Assembly (NCBI GenBank): GCA_030386875.1
Contig: CM059572.1
Location: forward strand, 40,855,732 to 40,919,731
Origin: Morinoia aosen
Lineage: Eukaryota > Arthropoda > Malacostraca > Amphipoda > Talitridae
DNA length: 64,000 nucleotides
Direction of reading: 5' to 3'
The position numbers and the translations under genes are program-made. The notes below the pieces were generated by a model that was not told the DNA's origin, did not search any database, and saw nothing but the letters and a program-made list of their open reading frames with translations. Shown one piece after another: positions 13,433-25,985 of the stretch. How positions within the stretch are numbered: position 1 is the first letter of the stretch; the number at the start of each line of letters is the position of its first letter.

Positions 13433-14275
13433 TACGCATAAGCATGAGGACCAAGAAGATTATAAGTTTTGAATTTCTAATTCAATAATTTTAACATAAC
13501 GGTCGTTAGTTAATAAGTATTTTATTCAAATATAAATGGATGATCGCACAACAAATGTATAAGTTGTACATGAATGCTTTACAATAATAAAGAGATGACG
13601 AGTTAGGTAATGTTACAAGTTGAGAGTGAACAGAAAATGACCATTATCTCTAGTAAAATGCTAGTTGTCAGTCTAGTACACACATATGTGCACACATACA
13701 TGTGAATATAAACACATATATGTACACATAAGCATGAGGACCAAGAAGATTATAAGTTTTGTATTTCTGATTCAACAATTTTAACATACCGGTCATTAGT
13801 TAATAAGCATTTTATTTAAATATAATGGATGATCGCAGAACAAATGTATAGTTTGTACATGAATGCTTTACGATAATAAAGAGATGACGAGTTAGGTAAT
13901 GTTACAAGTTGAGAGTGAACAGAAAATGACCATTATCTCTAGTAAAATGCTAGTTGTCAGTCTAGTACACACATATGTGCACACATACATGTGAATATAT
14001 ACACATATATGTACACATAAGCATGAGGACCAAGAAGATTATAAGTTTTGTAATTCTGATTCAACAATTTTAACATACCGGTCATTAGTTAATAAGCATT
14101 TTATTTAAATATAATGGATGATCGCAGAACAAATGTATAGTTTGTACATGAATGCTTTACAATTATAAAGAGATGACGAGTTAGGTAATGTTACAAGTTG
14201 AGAGTGCACAGAAAAAGACCATTTTCTCTAGTAAAATGCTAGTTGTCAGTTTAGTACACACATATGTGCACGTAT
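13433..14275 (-). repeat. Three tandem units of about 290 bp within LT
   Basis: Units start near CATAAGCATGAGGACCAAGA at 13437, 13727 and 14016, giving spacings of 290 and 289 bp. They are nearly identical, so the duplication is recent. A fourth, strongly decayed relative of the middle of the unit is at 14765-14835. One unit is found inverted at 46848-47108. Confidence 0.9.
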
Positions 14276-14864
14276 ACATGTAGATATATATACATACGCA
14301 TGCACAGACATACCCACGCACATACTTACACCAAACTCGTAAGCATACACAAATGCATTTCTATGCATCGAGGCAATACATACGCATTCTACAGAGTGTC
14401 ATACGCATAGCGTGCACACGTACACATATATACAAGTAAGCATGTGCGCAAATATCAGCATAAACTAGCCATTATAAACCAGAATTCCAATCGAGGGGAA
14501 CAGAAAAAATATCTTTTATTATAGCATGAATTTTATAAAATTTCGTACTAAAAATAGTGGCACAAGACAGTCTACTTAAGTCAGAAACATGAAATCGATT
14601 GTGGGACGTGGATAAGAAAGAAAACATTAATGTCCTATAAAGGTTTCATATTAGAAAACAAATCACATTATCTTTGAAATATGGCGCAAATTGTCGGCAA
14701 TTCATGAACAAACATAGGTATCACATTATTATAAGCATATAACTATAAGCAGAATCAGCATATTACTGCAGTATAAATGGATGATCACACAACGAATTTA
14801 TTTTTAATTTTTTTTACATGGATGCTTTACAATTTCAAATTAGAAAAAAAAACACATTATCTTT
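14276..14864 (-). other. LT distal part
   Basis: Begins with ACATA/CATAC microsatellite-like DNA (14276-14450), then AT-rich sequence with scattered short matches to the 290-bp unit. No open frame is present. It ends where the 40-bp minisatellite resumes at GTCAGACAAC. Confidence 0.55.
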
Positions 14865-15510
14865 GTCAGACAACAATTACGCTCAATAGACAACAGTCAC
14901 GTACGTCAGACAACAATTACGCTCAATAGACAACAGTCACGTACGTCAGACACCAATTACGCTCAATAGATACCAGTCATGTACGCCAGACACCAATTAC
15001 GCTCAATAGACACCAGTCACGTACGTCAGACAACAATTACGCTCAATAGACATCAGTCACGTACGTCAGACAACAATTACGCTCAATAGACAACAGTCAC
15101 GTACGTCAGACAACAATTACGCTCAATAGACAACAGTCACGTACGTCAGACACCAATTACGCTCAATAGATACCAGTCATGTACGCCAGACACCAATTAC
15201 GCTCAATAGACACCAGTCACGTACGTCAGACAACAATTACGCTCAATAGACAACAGTCACGTACGTCAGACAACAATTACGCTCAATAGACAACAGTCAC
15301 GTACGTCAGACAACAATTACGCTCAATAGACAACAGTCACGTACGTCAGACACCAATTACGCTCAATAGATACCAGTCATGTACGCCAGACACCAATTAC
15401 GCTCAATAGACACCAGTCACGTACGTCAGACAACAATTACGCTCAATAGACACCAGTCACGAACGTCAGACACCAATTACGCTCAATAGACACCAGTCAC
15501 GTACGTCAGA
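14865..15510. repeat. 40-bp minisatellite, right block (16 units, 200-bp higher-order period)
   Basis: Sixteen 40-bp units continue the block broken at 12925. The distinctive variant ATACCAGTCATGTACGCC recurs at about 14965, 15165 and 15365, exactly 200 bp apart, so amplification proceeded in five-unit blocks. The last units are more mixed (one has GAACGTC), as expected at an array edge. Confidence 0.95.
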
Positions 15511-15821
15511 CACAAATCACACACAAAATATAGAGCTTAGGGCATACATTACACAGCAACAAGTTGCAGAAGACCCAGGAAGCCACAACCTATCCAGCTC
15601 CAAAACCAGAGCGCTATCATAAGCAATTTCTTAAGGCGATGTGGCAGAATGATCACGTGGGAACGAAATGAACCGTAATCAACCGCTGCAGCCTTAAACT
15701 ATGAGACAGTGTGCATTTAGATTAATGTATTTCATGAGCACCATCTGTTTAGGTTCAATCATGCGAGGCTTGAGTTTAGTTCTAGGAAAACGAAGAGCAC
15801 TGGTTAGTTGTAGCAAGACCT
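15511..15821. other. Unique DNA between two minisatellites
   Basis: Contains ACACAAATCACACA, matching the far side of the first minisatellite. Nothing else recognised. Confidence 0.5.
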
Positions 15822-16520
15822 CACACACGGTACACACCACCACACACATGGTACACACCACCACACACACACGGTACACACCACCACACACACGGTACAC
15901 ATTACCACACACACGGAACACAACTCCACACACATGGTACACAACTCCACACACACGGTACACATCACGACACACACGGTATACATCACGACACACACGG
16001 TACACAGCACGACACACACGGTACACACCACCACACACACGGTACACACCACCACACACACGGTACACACCACCACACACACGGAACACAACTCCACACA
16101 CACGGTACACAACACACACACGGTACACATCACGACACACACGGTACACAGCACGACACACACGGTACACACCACCACACACACGGTACACATTACCACA
16201 CACACGGTACACAACTCCACACACACGGTACACAACTCCACACACACGGTACACACCAACACACACACACGGTACACATCACAACACACACGGTACGCAT
16301 CACGACACACAAGGTACACACCACCACACACACAGTACCCATCACACTACACACACACGGTACACACCACCACACACACGGCACACTAAACGACACACAC
16401 ACACGGTACAAATCACACTGCACACACACGGTACACACCACCACACACACGGCACACAAAACGACGCAAACACACACTGTACCCATCACACGACACACAC
16501 GCACACATCACGACACACGG
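15822..16520. repeat. Minisatellite of about 19 bp, CACACACGGTACACACCAC type
   Basis: About 35 units of 17-21 bp, each with a CACACACGGTACAC core and a variable second half (CACCAC, ATCACGA, AACTCCA, ATTACCA). Unit lengths vary and stops are rare, so several frames on both strands stay open for up to 280 codons. Those frames are by-products of composition. The right part, from 16300, is more degenerate. Confidence 0.95.
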
Positions 16521-16697
16521 CCCAGACAGGCTCAAAGCTTTGATGTACAGCAGCCCGCACAGAAGCACGGCATGCAAGACGACCCAGACACTCTCGGAGC
16601 TCCTCTGCGGAGCCCGTTGCCTCTAATTGAGTCCTTGTGGCCAGCACGAATTTAATGGAATACTCCTGTCCCCTCAACTGCTAACTCCCGCGTTTTA
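16521..16697. other. Unique, moderately GC-rich DNA
   Basis: Nothing recognised. Confidence 0.4.
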
Positions 16698-16985
16698 TTG
16701 CATTCTAGCCGTGTTGCGATGCAGTTTAGTCATATTCCATGGGGTTTTAGGCATATCTTAATTGGTTATAGGTGTGATTTGTTTAGGTTTCAGCTATGTT
16801 TGTTTAGCTTTATGCATATTATACGGAGTTCCTTGAGTATTAGGTAGGGTTTTAAGCGTTTCTATCGCATTTTAGAAGTGTTATATTCAATTTTGAAGGA
16901 GGTTCAATTTTAGGTGTGTTTCTTTGCTTTTGAGCTTCTCTTATTTGATCTTGGGCATGTACCGTTGGAATTTAATACATATCTC
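16698..16985. repeat. Possible very degenerate T-rich tandem repeat
   Basis: Words such as GGTTTTAGGCATAT, GGTTATAGGTGTGATT, GTTTAGGTTTCAGC and ATTTTAGGTGTGTTT recur at roughly 20-30 bp. The alignment is loose; it could instead be simple T/G-rich sequence. Confidence 0.35.
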
Positions 16986-17133
16986 TTGATATTACGTCAC
17001 TCATTTTGAAATGCAGGTTCAACTTTGAAACGAATATTGCTATATTATTGCAACATACCGTACGTGTGTTTTTATAATCTTTATATTATATTATCGAACG
17101 AGGGTTGTCATACTGATGGATTAAATGATTTTG

Positions 17134-17475
17134 AGATAATTTTAGCCTCTCTTTACCACGACAAAGATATTCAAAGAGAGGAAAGATGAAGGCACCATTT
17201 ATAATGGAGTCAAGGGAACGCGGAATCTACGCACAAGGTGCATAAAAACAGAAAGTTGAGAAAGAAGTTCATGAAACAAGGAAAAAGCTGAAGAAGAAAG
17301 TAGTAGGTACTGAAAAACAGGACAGCAGTGAACCGAAAAAATATGGTGCGTAACAAAACAAAACCTTTCCTACTTCATAAAGAAAAAGGCCCACCTAACC
17401 TCCAGCTCTGGACCTCCCACAATCCCCTCGGGAGCGCTGATCCTCATAGATAAAATAGTTGTATTCCCCTCAGGG
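17134..17475 (-). mobile_element. SA retroposon copy 2
   Basis: Near full length. Contains AAAGATGAAGGCACCATTTA, GGAATCTACGCACAAGGTGC, TGAAAAACAGGACAGCAGTG and, at its 5' side, GGGAGCGCTGATCCTCATAG then GTATTCCCCTCAGGG. Short form without the 20-bp insert. Confidence 0.85.
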
Positions 17476-20400
17476 CCTGTCTCCGAGAAGTCACTGACAC
17501 TGCCGCAGGTACAGCGAGAAGTAACCTCTGTCGCTAGGAGTTGGTGCGTTCACTGCGATCTCAGGAGAAAATAAATTCAAATCAAGTGGAAAAGTTCATG
17601 CATTCACTTCGATCACAGGAGAAAAAGAGGAATAATGAGTACTAAAATCAAAGCAGTTCATGTATAACTTAATTAATATAACTTAACGTAAGAGAACTAA
17701 CATCTATTTTGAGGCTACCAAAAGTAAAGCAGAATCCATCTCTCTTATGAATAAGGGAGTAAAGCAGACATTCTGGATTGAGACCGCTACATTTACTGGC
17801 GCTGTGCTTGCTCCCATGAGACAGCAAATTCAGGTCTTCATCTCAATGAATATTATTTATCCGCTTCGCATGCAGCGCTGCAATAATTGACTACCCCGCT
17901 CGAGTGAGAAATAGTAACGTTGCTTGGATTTCATCTCACAGAATTGAGTGAGAGAAACACAGCGCGCTTTGTCCCCACTCGTAACACTGAAGGAATGTTT
18001 ACGTTGGTTACTATGCTGCACTTAGTAGAAGCGATCGACCATTCGCGTCAGAGCAGAGAGAGAACTGAGCATTTTAATTCCGGGCATCGATTATATCTTC
18101 TTCTTTAGTTGACGCTGAACAGTTCAGGTATTTTTGATAATCTATAACCAAGAGAGTATTGGTAGCACAATCGAACTCGAGCAGCAACTGGGAAAGATTT
18201 TCGGTAATGAACGGCTAACAAAAATATTAACAGTAGGTAACAATTCTCGTATTTAATGATTAATTAGTAACTAACTATCAAGAAAGCTTGCGTCTAGTCT
18301 ACGGGTGTCAAGTAACACAATCTCCTCTACCATTTGGATGTTTCAGCACTTCACCTACCTTTATGCCTTGAGATCGATTTAGGACGGCGTAAATATTTGG
18401 TGGCTCGGTAAAAATATCTGCCCGATACGTAATCCTAAATGCTGCTAGCACAACGACAAGTCCTGTGGTTTCTATGACGTTTCGTGCCTACAGTAACATT
18501 CGAGAATCATCAATATTGGAGAGTAACTGACACGCAGATATCCACCAACCGATTTGAGTGATGGATGCATAATAAAGACGTCCCAGGCAGCTAAACCGGA
18601 GTCACTAAGCGTGAAATGAACATCTGGACCAGCCTTCTCAGAGTGGTGTGATCAGGCCGAGCTATTTCTTTTGGTCCGAAATCTGAGTTTCGTTTACATT
18701 GCGAGTCAGGCGGATGTAGTATTTGACATGCTGCATTTGCAGGTAAACTCTCAAGAACGTATAAGTTTGCCATTCAACATCAGTTTTGAAAATTCCATGT
18801 AAATCTATTCCAGGCTGTAAATATTAAATCCATTTCGGGATTTTGTTTCCTCAATGAATTTCATTGATATCGACGCAATAATCACAGAACATTACTATAT
18901 GGCTACTTGTCAGGTCAGCAGCCAGAAAATTTAGTGTCAGATAATAAAAGCATGTATGCAATGTTGAATTTGAATGCCATAGGTATTTTTCATTAAAAAA
19001 GGTAACGAATATTTTGTCTCCCAAAACTTGTTAGACACTGAATAAAAAATGTAAACGCCCCAACACGCAAACAATCGGTAGCAAAGCGAAGAAATGAAAC
19101 AATTAGAATGGCTGAACTAATGCTGTGTGTATAAGCAGCCTTTGTTTACCCAAAGTTTTGTCAGACCCATTTTTGCCATCTTAAGCTGACCAAATCTGTT
19201 GGACGCGAGAAAACTCCCCATCCAATATGCACGCCGATCCCAAAAGCAATGAGATCCTGATTGTTTTTTTTTTTTGTGATAAGATTCCAGTCATTCGCGC
19301 ATATCATTATGAAGCAATTGTTGCTTAAGCCTTTGGGCAGTCGCTGATGAAAAATTGTAGAAAAATCCATTTCTTTGACAAAATAAAATGATTAAAGCCC
19401 CAATGTAAACAAGGAAGAAAATTAGGGTTCATTGCTTTGAAAATACCTGGTCGCAAAGAACATAAATTAAACACCTGAGCATTTAACACTTTTGTCATCC
19501 CGTTTAACAACATCCAAACAACACGCGTCACAATATATTCTAAAAGAGAATTTTCCTACTAGAGTTTTGTTTTAAAGCTGAGCTCTGCAATAAAGTTGAG
19601 ATACTCCCCTATTAATAGTTGTTGACTGTAGAAAGTCCATAGATAGAATCAATGAATAGTCCTTTTGATTGAATGAAGGGAATTTTATGACAATAAGAAC
19701 TCCAGAGCAAATCGATATAAGTATGAACTTCCCTATGAAAAGCTACAAGGATAGCAACATATCAACACCAACGAACTGTTTAGAAAAAATCCAAACTAAT
19801 ACAATTTTCAGACATCATACTATTGCCACCTTGTGCTTTCAACACAAACTTCACAGAAACTGTGAGGTGTCTATCATTATTGAAATAAACGTTTAATACT
19901 TTGGCACATTTTGAAAAAGATAATTAAATCTGCACCCTTTAAATTCGACCAAACATCAGCCAGAATATAACAAAGGAAATAAATTTATTTTAGACCAGCT
20001 TTTCTAAACAGGCTTATTTATCTCCTCTTTTAAAGATATGTTCAGAACATTCAATATCATTGATTAATAAATTGGTGTGGGAGTTCTTCAAAATATTTCG
20101 ATTGTCTAGCATTTTTAGTGTAGGTACGTGTGCAGTAGGTAGCTGAACGAATATTGGTTGCAACAATACCTGCGCCGTTAAAAACATTCTTATTTCCACT
20201 TGAAGCTATAATTCATAAGTGAAAAATTGCATATGACTTATTTGAATGCCTATCCTTTTTTGTCATTTTTCAATTTGCTTTGCGTTAGGATAACGTTCGA
20301 AAGAATTTCAGACAACAATAATGCAGTTCGATTCTGAATGTAAACTTGCATTCAATCAATATCTAGTGCCCGTGTACCCACTTTCCGAGTACGACTAGAC

Positions 20401-20994
20401 GAAGCGACCAACAGAGCAGGGAAGCATGCAATTAATTGTAACTGATGGTAAGAGACACCAAGTAAATACGTTATATTATCTTTCGCTTGAGTACAGCTCG
20501 GAAATCTTATCTATGCTCTATATGTTTAGATCTAATGTATCTACACGAGTATCTAACGAAGTTAAGTAGTACCTATATTAAGTCAGCTGGTGCTCTGAAT
20601 ACACAATCTCCATCAACAAATTCCTTGCTCTCCATAGAACTAGAGACAGCCTTCTATGTAACACTGAATACATTTTGCTGCTGCAGCAGAAAATATTCTT
20701 GGCAGGTTTTGAAAGGAGACCGTAAGAGGCTTCCAAAATTGTTTAATCAACCCTACCATTTCCTTCTTATAGTGTGAATCGAACGGCAAGTTTGCGACTG
20801 AGTTATGTAGAGGCGAGTTATGCAGACATCGGTGTTTGCTTCACCTCATGGAGTCAATATTGCATTTGTCGAGGACAGGCGGAATGTAAAAGCAGCTGGA
20901 AAAACGCTTTCATAAGCTCATTTCAGATTTAGCTTTCGAAGTTTGGGGAATACGCTCAACGAGCTTTAGGAAAATGCAAATTGGCGTGTTAACT
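17476..20994. other. Unique DNA, no gene recognised
   Basis: Frames of 60-96 codons (17920-18108 plus, 20487-20777 plus and others) lack recognised motifs. The stretch 17810-18100 is less AT-rich than its surroundings. Nothing else is visible. Confidence 0.5.
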
Positions 20995-21135
20995 ACGTTG
21001 AGAACTGGAATGCAAAATGGAATGTAGACTGGAATGCTCATCGGAATGCAAACTGAAATGCAAATTAGAGTTCAAACTAAACAGCACATTAACTACACTG
21101 GAGAGAGTAAACTGAAATGTAAGCTGAAATGCATA
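20995..21135. repeat. Degenerate repeat of ACTGGAATGCAAA-like words
   Basis: About eight words of 13-15 bp (ACTGGAATGCAAA, ACTGGAATGCTCA, CGGAATGCAAA, ACTGAAATGCAAA, and ACTGAAATGTAAG after a gap) run in one direction. Confidence 0.6.
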
Positions 21136-21203
21136 AAAAACATTACATTCGATCACTTCATATCGCATCAGATCAGATCGGATCAGATCAGATTGAATTC
21201 AAA

Positions 21204-21575
21204 GTTAGTTTTAGCATCTCTACTCACAACAAAGTTGTTCGGAAGAGAGTTAGGATGAAGGTACCATTTAGTGTGGAGTTAAGGGAACGGGGAATTTATG
21301 CACAAGGTATTTTCTCACACAAGTTGCCTTATACATAAAATCAGTAAGTTGAGAACTAAGTTGATGAAACAACATAAAAGTTCAACAAAATAGGAATAGG
21401 TGCTCAAAAACAGGACAGCAGTGAATTAAAAAAAGTCGGTACCCAGCCAAAAAAAATATACTATTTTATTACAGTATAGAAAGCCTACACATATAACTCT
21501 TAACTCGGGTTTTCACATTTTCTGCATGCGAGTGCTACTTCTCATAGATACAGTAATTGCACCCCTCTGAGGGGA
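21204..21575 (-). mobile_element. SA retroposon copy 3
   Basis: Long form. Contains GGATGAAGGTACCATTTAG, AAAACAGGACAGCAGTGAA and ends at CCCCTCTGAGGGG, the shared 5' end of the family. A short GATCAGATCG-type microsatellite (21166-21195) abuts the tail side. Confidence 0.8.
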
Positions 21576-21659
21576 TAAAAGGTACTATACACTCCTACCA
21601 CGTAGCTGCTAACCCTCCCATACTTTCACTCCACTGTGTTACAACGACCTCACAAACCC

Positions 21660-21960
21660 CTGCTTATAAGCTCTGCACACCCAAAACGCACGACCAAATG
21701 AACATAACAAATGCTTCAATTAAAGCACAGAGTGAAGCCTCGCAAGAACGAGCGCAATGTGCGTGTGGGACGCCACGGGACACCGGCGAGTAGCTAATTA
21801 GAGCGCGAGTATCGTAAGCGCCCTTCTGGTGACAGACAAGTCTAATGAATAATCCGCTCTGTGGTTACCGCAGCTCAACGACTCTTCATCTCCTTAATTC
21901 CGCCCTGGGAACGAGAGACTCAATGAAAATAAATAAGCTTCATTATCCGAGGGCTGGTGC
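21660..21960. promoter_or_regulatory. GC-raised island with TAATTA-type motifs (candidate noncoding element)
   Basis: Stands out from AT-rich flanks. Contains CAATTAAAGC, AGCTAATTAGAGCG, TGTGGTTACCGC (Runx-like), AATAATCC and TCCTTAATTCC. A 78-codon frame covers part of it without recognised motifs. Regulatory function is inference only. Confidence 0.22.
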
Positions 21961-22109
21961 TGGATTCAAAAGAGGTGTTCTTGTTTATTCAACCTTAAAG
22001 ATGAAAGGAAAACTTTTGTGAGCAGAGATTGGATATTTTTATGCTATTATATTTAGGTATGTAGTAGAATAGATGGCTTAGGGCTTTGTTTCTAAGACAA
22101 ATATGTTTT

Positions 22110-22430
22110 CACCGTGGAAATAGAACATAAAATTTAGTTTGGAGTAGGTAAACATGGAATCTATGCACAAAACGTACGAGAACACTCTGTGTAAAGAAGT
22201 AGTCAATTAGGAAAAAAAGGAACAAAAGACAAAGAAGGAATGGCGAAGAAGGTACGAATAATAGAAGAAGAAAAGCAGGCATGAAAGAAGTCCAAAAAGC
22301 CAATCTACAGTACAACTGAGGTAACCAAACGGTATCTTCCCAGCTAGGGTGCGCCAGTCTCTGCAGCACGGGAAAGACTAACCTAAACATATTGCCTATC
22401 CTATTTCCCTTGAGGGGTTATAATTGAATC
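22110..22430 (-). mobile_element. SA retroposon copy 4, strongly diverged
   Basis: Recognisable by GGAATCTATGCACAAAACG, the ACACTCTGTG insert, AATAGAAGAAGAAAAGC and CCCTTGAGGGG at the 5' side. Many substitutions make it the oldest copy here. Confidence 0.55.
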
Positions 22431-24645
22431 AGAATGAATGTTTATGATTTCTTTGAACCAAAAATATACCTAAAATTTTGACTCAAACTTCACCTTCATG
22501 CCGGTTTGTAACAGTATGGAGTTACCCAGTCTTGTTTAGAAAATATAATAGCCATACTGGGCTAACAATTGCTCTCAGTGAAACGGAAGCCTATATCTAA
22601 ATAATTTGTTCTTAACCCATCGTTAAAAGTACCATGCCGTCAAACAGCAGTTAAATAATTGAATTTAACAGTTTGATCATAAAGGAAAAACTACTCTTCT
22701 GGATCATGGTTGGACGCACACCTCGCATTGCAATGAGCAAATAAAAAAATCAAATCCAGAAAAATGGTGAACTTTTGAGATAATGAAAATAATTCCTCTT
22801 ACGTAAGAAAGTTTGAGATCACAAAATGCTAGCAAAAATTTTCCGTTCATTCTGTTTCGAAACACTTTACTACCTACCGTTTACTACAACTATAGTGATA
22901 AAAAATATAACGTTCAACACGTAGGGGCAAATGCTAAACGAACACAACAGTAAATGGACTCTCAACAAACTGCGTTTGGAAACCTCCATTGGAAATGAAG
23001 CCTAAAACACAGCCTTTTTAATTTCAGAAGAAGCCCACTTCAGTTAGCCACGCATTCAGGACTATAAATCTTCTCCAAACTCTAAGGTCTCCCTAAATAT
23101 TTACCTCGGGACAGAAGACAAGGCTTCATGGAGGCCAAGGTCCTGTGTCACAGCACGGACTGCAAATTATGAAGGGACCGTGAGCATGATGTTTTCATCA
23201 TCATTCATTGTGGCCGGCCGGAAATTCGGAAGAAAGGATCTTAAATATTTTTACGCTCTGATTCGCCACCATGACGCGCTTCTCATCTTTTAAACACAGG
23301 GCGCCCTGCTGCTATACGTCTACTCGTATTTTTCAAGAATCCTTGATGCTTAGTTGCACATTGCGTCGGCTCCAAATAGTGTCAGCGTTTAAATGCAGAT
23401 ACCTCTGAACAATTCTCCCCTGTATATGCTTCTGTCGTAAACGAAACTCAATAATACTGAACGCTAACAGCATTTCCTCTTGATAACATGCAAGACATAG
23501 AAACTTGAATCAGGAGCAGGCAAATGAGCTCGTTTTAAACACTTCGTTTGGAACACGCGCATCACTGTGAGCAATGCTGGGACTTTTTAGGCCCATTTTT
23601 TGTTCACTTTTTGTGAGTTTTGTGAAACGCGTAAAAAATGCGGCTGGGATGATTTTCACACGACATTTAAGGAAAATGCAGCGTTAAATTATAGTCCAAA
23701 AAGAACTCGATGCGCGCGGATTATAAACAAAGGTGAAATAACAGTGTCAATTTTGATAATCAAAAGTAAAATATAAATCGCATGCGTAGATGAGCAAAGA
23801 TATATCGTTATTAAACACGAGCATGACTTTTTTTACACGCGCGCAATTTACATATACACACACACGCACACACATGCAACACTCTTCGCAGCTCTGGACT
23901 GAGAGACCAATCTAATCTGCCAGAGTCACAAAAGAATGAAAGTCACAGCTCGCAGGTAAGTTCGAGGCAAAATTATGCAATTTCTTTCTGAAATGATCGC
24001 ACATTACTGAAGCTATTACTTTTTAGATCTCTTCAACACTGTTCATTGAGAAACGAGAAAGCAGAATATAATGTCATAGGCCTCGACTATTCATCTGGTA
24101 ATCATTCAAAATTTTAAATACATTTCCTCCTGATATTGTCTCACTTTCATTTCGAACGCTTAGCATTTCTTTTCTCTTGTCCCTGCACCTGCACCGACTA
24201 ATGACGTGAAAAAAATTGGGGCCGGCTTGTTGACTTCGTTTCGTATTCATTATGATTCAAGGCCACCTCTCAAAGCCGAAATGCAAAGACTGCGTGGGTG
24301 AATCTAATTATAAGATTTGCAGTTTTCCACTTTCACAGCTTGTAAAGATAATGAAATAGTAGTACAAGGTGATAACACGAAAAAACTCGTTTGTACGTTA
24401 GGTATTTCAGTTATAAAATTCTTAGTAGCCAGTAGCTTGTGAGATAAATACTAACTTTCGATTTTTTTTGCATGCCAATCTGTATTCAATACGGACACTA
24501 CAGGATGAAAAGATTTCATTACGTTAGCTTATGAGAAATTTTTCCATAACTTGAATTTCTCATCGGCTCTAAATTAATTTTGTCTTTAGTTATCTTCCAA
24601 AATATTTGAACCCTGCTCTTCCTCAAGAAATTGGGCATAACTTTC
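22431..24645. other. Unique DNA, no gene recognised
   Basis: No frame over 60 codons stands out. A short CACACGCACACACA microsatellite lies near 23855. Parts of 23100-23720 are less AT-rich than the flanks. Nothing else is visible. Confidence 0.5.
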
Positions 24646-25985
24646 AGTAGTAGTGTGGTGCATGGTGGCGTAAAGGTGGCAGGTGCGCTCTCGTTGTGAC
24701 GTCATTTTGCTCTGAGATTGGGCGGACGGTTGAGGCGCAGGCTGCAGTGCTCTCCGAGCCACGTCGACGCTGCTGGTTGCCGGCTATTCCTCGCGCTATG
24801 AGGGTTGAAGTATCCTGACCTTGGTGCCCGTTCTTGCTCTTCTTTCATATCCAATCCTATGTTTATTTTGTGTGAATGGCCTATTTCGTTTCGTTTTATT
24901 TTCGTTGGCTCTCTTGCCGCAGTTGAAATTATTGCTTGTCTTCATCATTGGAATTTAATTACTAAACGACACCCTTGTGTCTAACATTATCTGCGGCTTG
25001 CCGCACATTGAAGCTTTTCTAAGCCTTGATTGAATGGGTTCACCTCTAATAATTGATCTAAACTCTAATTAAGTTTGGATTCGGTGTCCTATTCGAATTG
25101 AATTGATCTTATTAAAAGTCCAATGACCTTAACATATTTTCCCTTAAATTCTTTCGGGCCTTGAAGGAAACTTTTTCCACTGAAGCCACAATTAAGTTCA
25201 GGTGTGTGCTAGTTTGGTTCTTCTATGTTTGCTCTGACTTGATTTATTCACAATATCCTCTCGTCGGTCGTATGTTGAGATTGTTTAGTTTGTTATTTTT
25301 TTCAGTAAGCGGTGACTGCTCCACCGTATCGTTCTCTTCCTAATGGTCTCCATTCTGCCTTGCGGCCGCTGGTGTTTTCTTTAGTTTGGCTGCCGCTCTG
25401 CCTTAGGTACGTAAGGCTTGGTGTTGCCCCTTTTACAGTTCAAAGTTTATTCTTGACTTGATATTTTTTGAGCATAATTAACAATCTGCTTTTCATATTA
25501 GTGACCCAATTCGGTTTTATTAAGTTATCGTTAATTGGTTTTTCTTTCGAATTCTTTCAGCAGCGGGAACACCCTCTGTCTCCTCTTGGTCGGGATACTT
25601 ACCCACAATCTTAAGCAGTGCTGAGTACGCTTCGGCCACCCCGTCTTTAATCGTGAACTGCGCCTACTTGAGGCGCTGTGGAGCGCCCCATGCGTCTTAC
25701 TCTACTCAAAATTTAACCTTCCTTATCTGCCCCGCTTTTGACTCGAGCTGAGGCATTTTAATGTAAATTTTAAATTGAGTTTATGTCTTGAAATAAAAAT
25801 ATTGAAAACCCTGAATAATTTGGGGCTTGTTGACGGCATAGCCGTTTTAATGCTTCCTTTTGCCCTGTTGGTAATATAATAAACTAAATGCGGAGTGAAA
25901 ATCTGCGTGAATAAAAATTTCTGTTCCTTTAACCCCTTCCTTCCGCGTGTCAGATATCCTTTAGCGCCCGTCTAAGGGAAAAGTC
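24646..25985. other. Compositionally distinct T-rich island with a GC-rich head
   Basis: Begins with GTGGTGCATGGTGGCG and a GC-rich segment (24670-24800) containing a TGACGTCA palindrome. It continues as about 1.1 kb in which T clearly exceeds A on the + strand, with AATAAA-type words near 25793, 25877 and 25912. It has no long frame and no relative in this window. A solo LTR, a noncoding transcription unit with a GC-rich promoter, or a fragment of another transposon are all possible. I found no clear flanking duplication. Confidence 0.4.

Larger units (their letters stand above)
12926..14864 (-). mobile_element. LT: LINE-like 3' end inserted in the minisatellite
   Basis: A 1.9-kb sequence unrelated to the minisatellite interrupts it. 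Read on the minus strand, its 3' end is a TTTC-type microsatellite tail (12926-12962 on + is GAAA). It is preceded by GGAAATAAAG, which contains AATAAA, and a hairpin at 12973-13005. The upstream part contains three direct repeats of about 290 bp and stretches of TA/CA microsatellite. GTCAGA stands on both sides, consistent with a short target duplication, although the array itself could supply it. No reverse transcriptase frame is present, so this is a nonautonomous or severely 5'-truncated copy. The clade is not assigned. Confidence 0.75.

Noticed and set aside
12724..15510. CRISPR-like regular array
   Set aside because: No unique spacers: the whole 40-bp unit is repeated, in an animal-type genome, with no cas genes.
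15694..16677. Long frames (up to 280 codons) on both strands
   Set aside because: Products of a stop-poor CACACACGGTA minisatellite; several registers are open at once.
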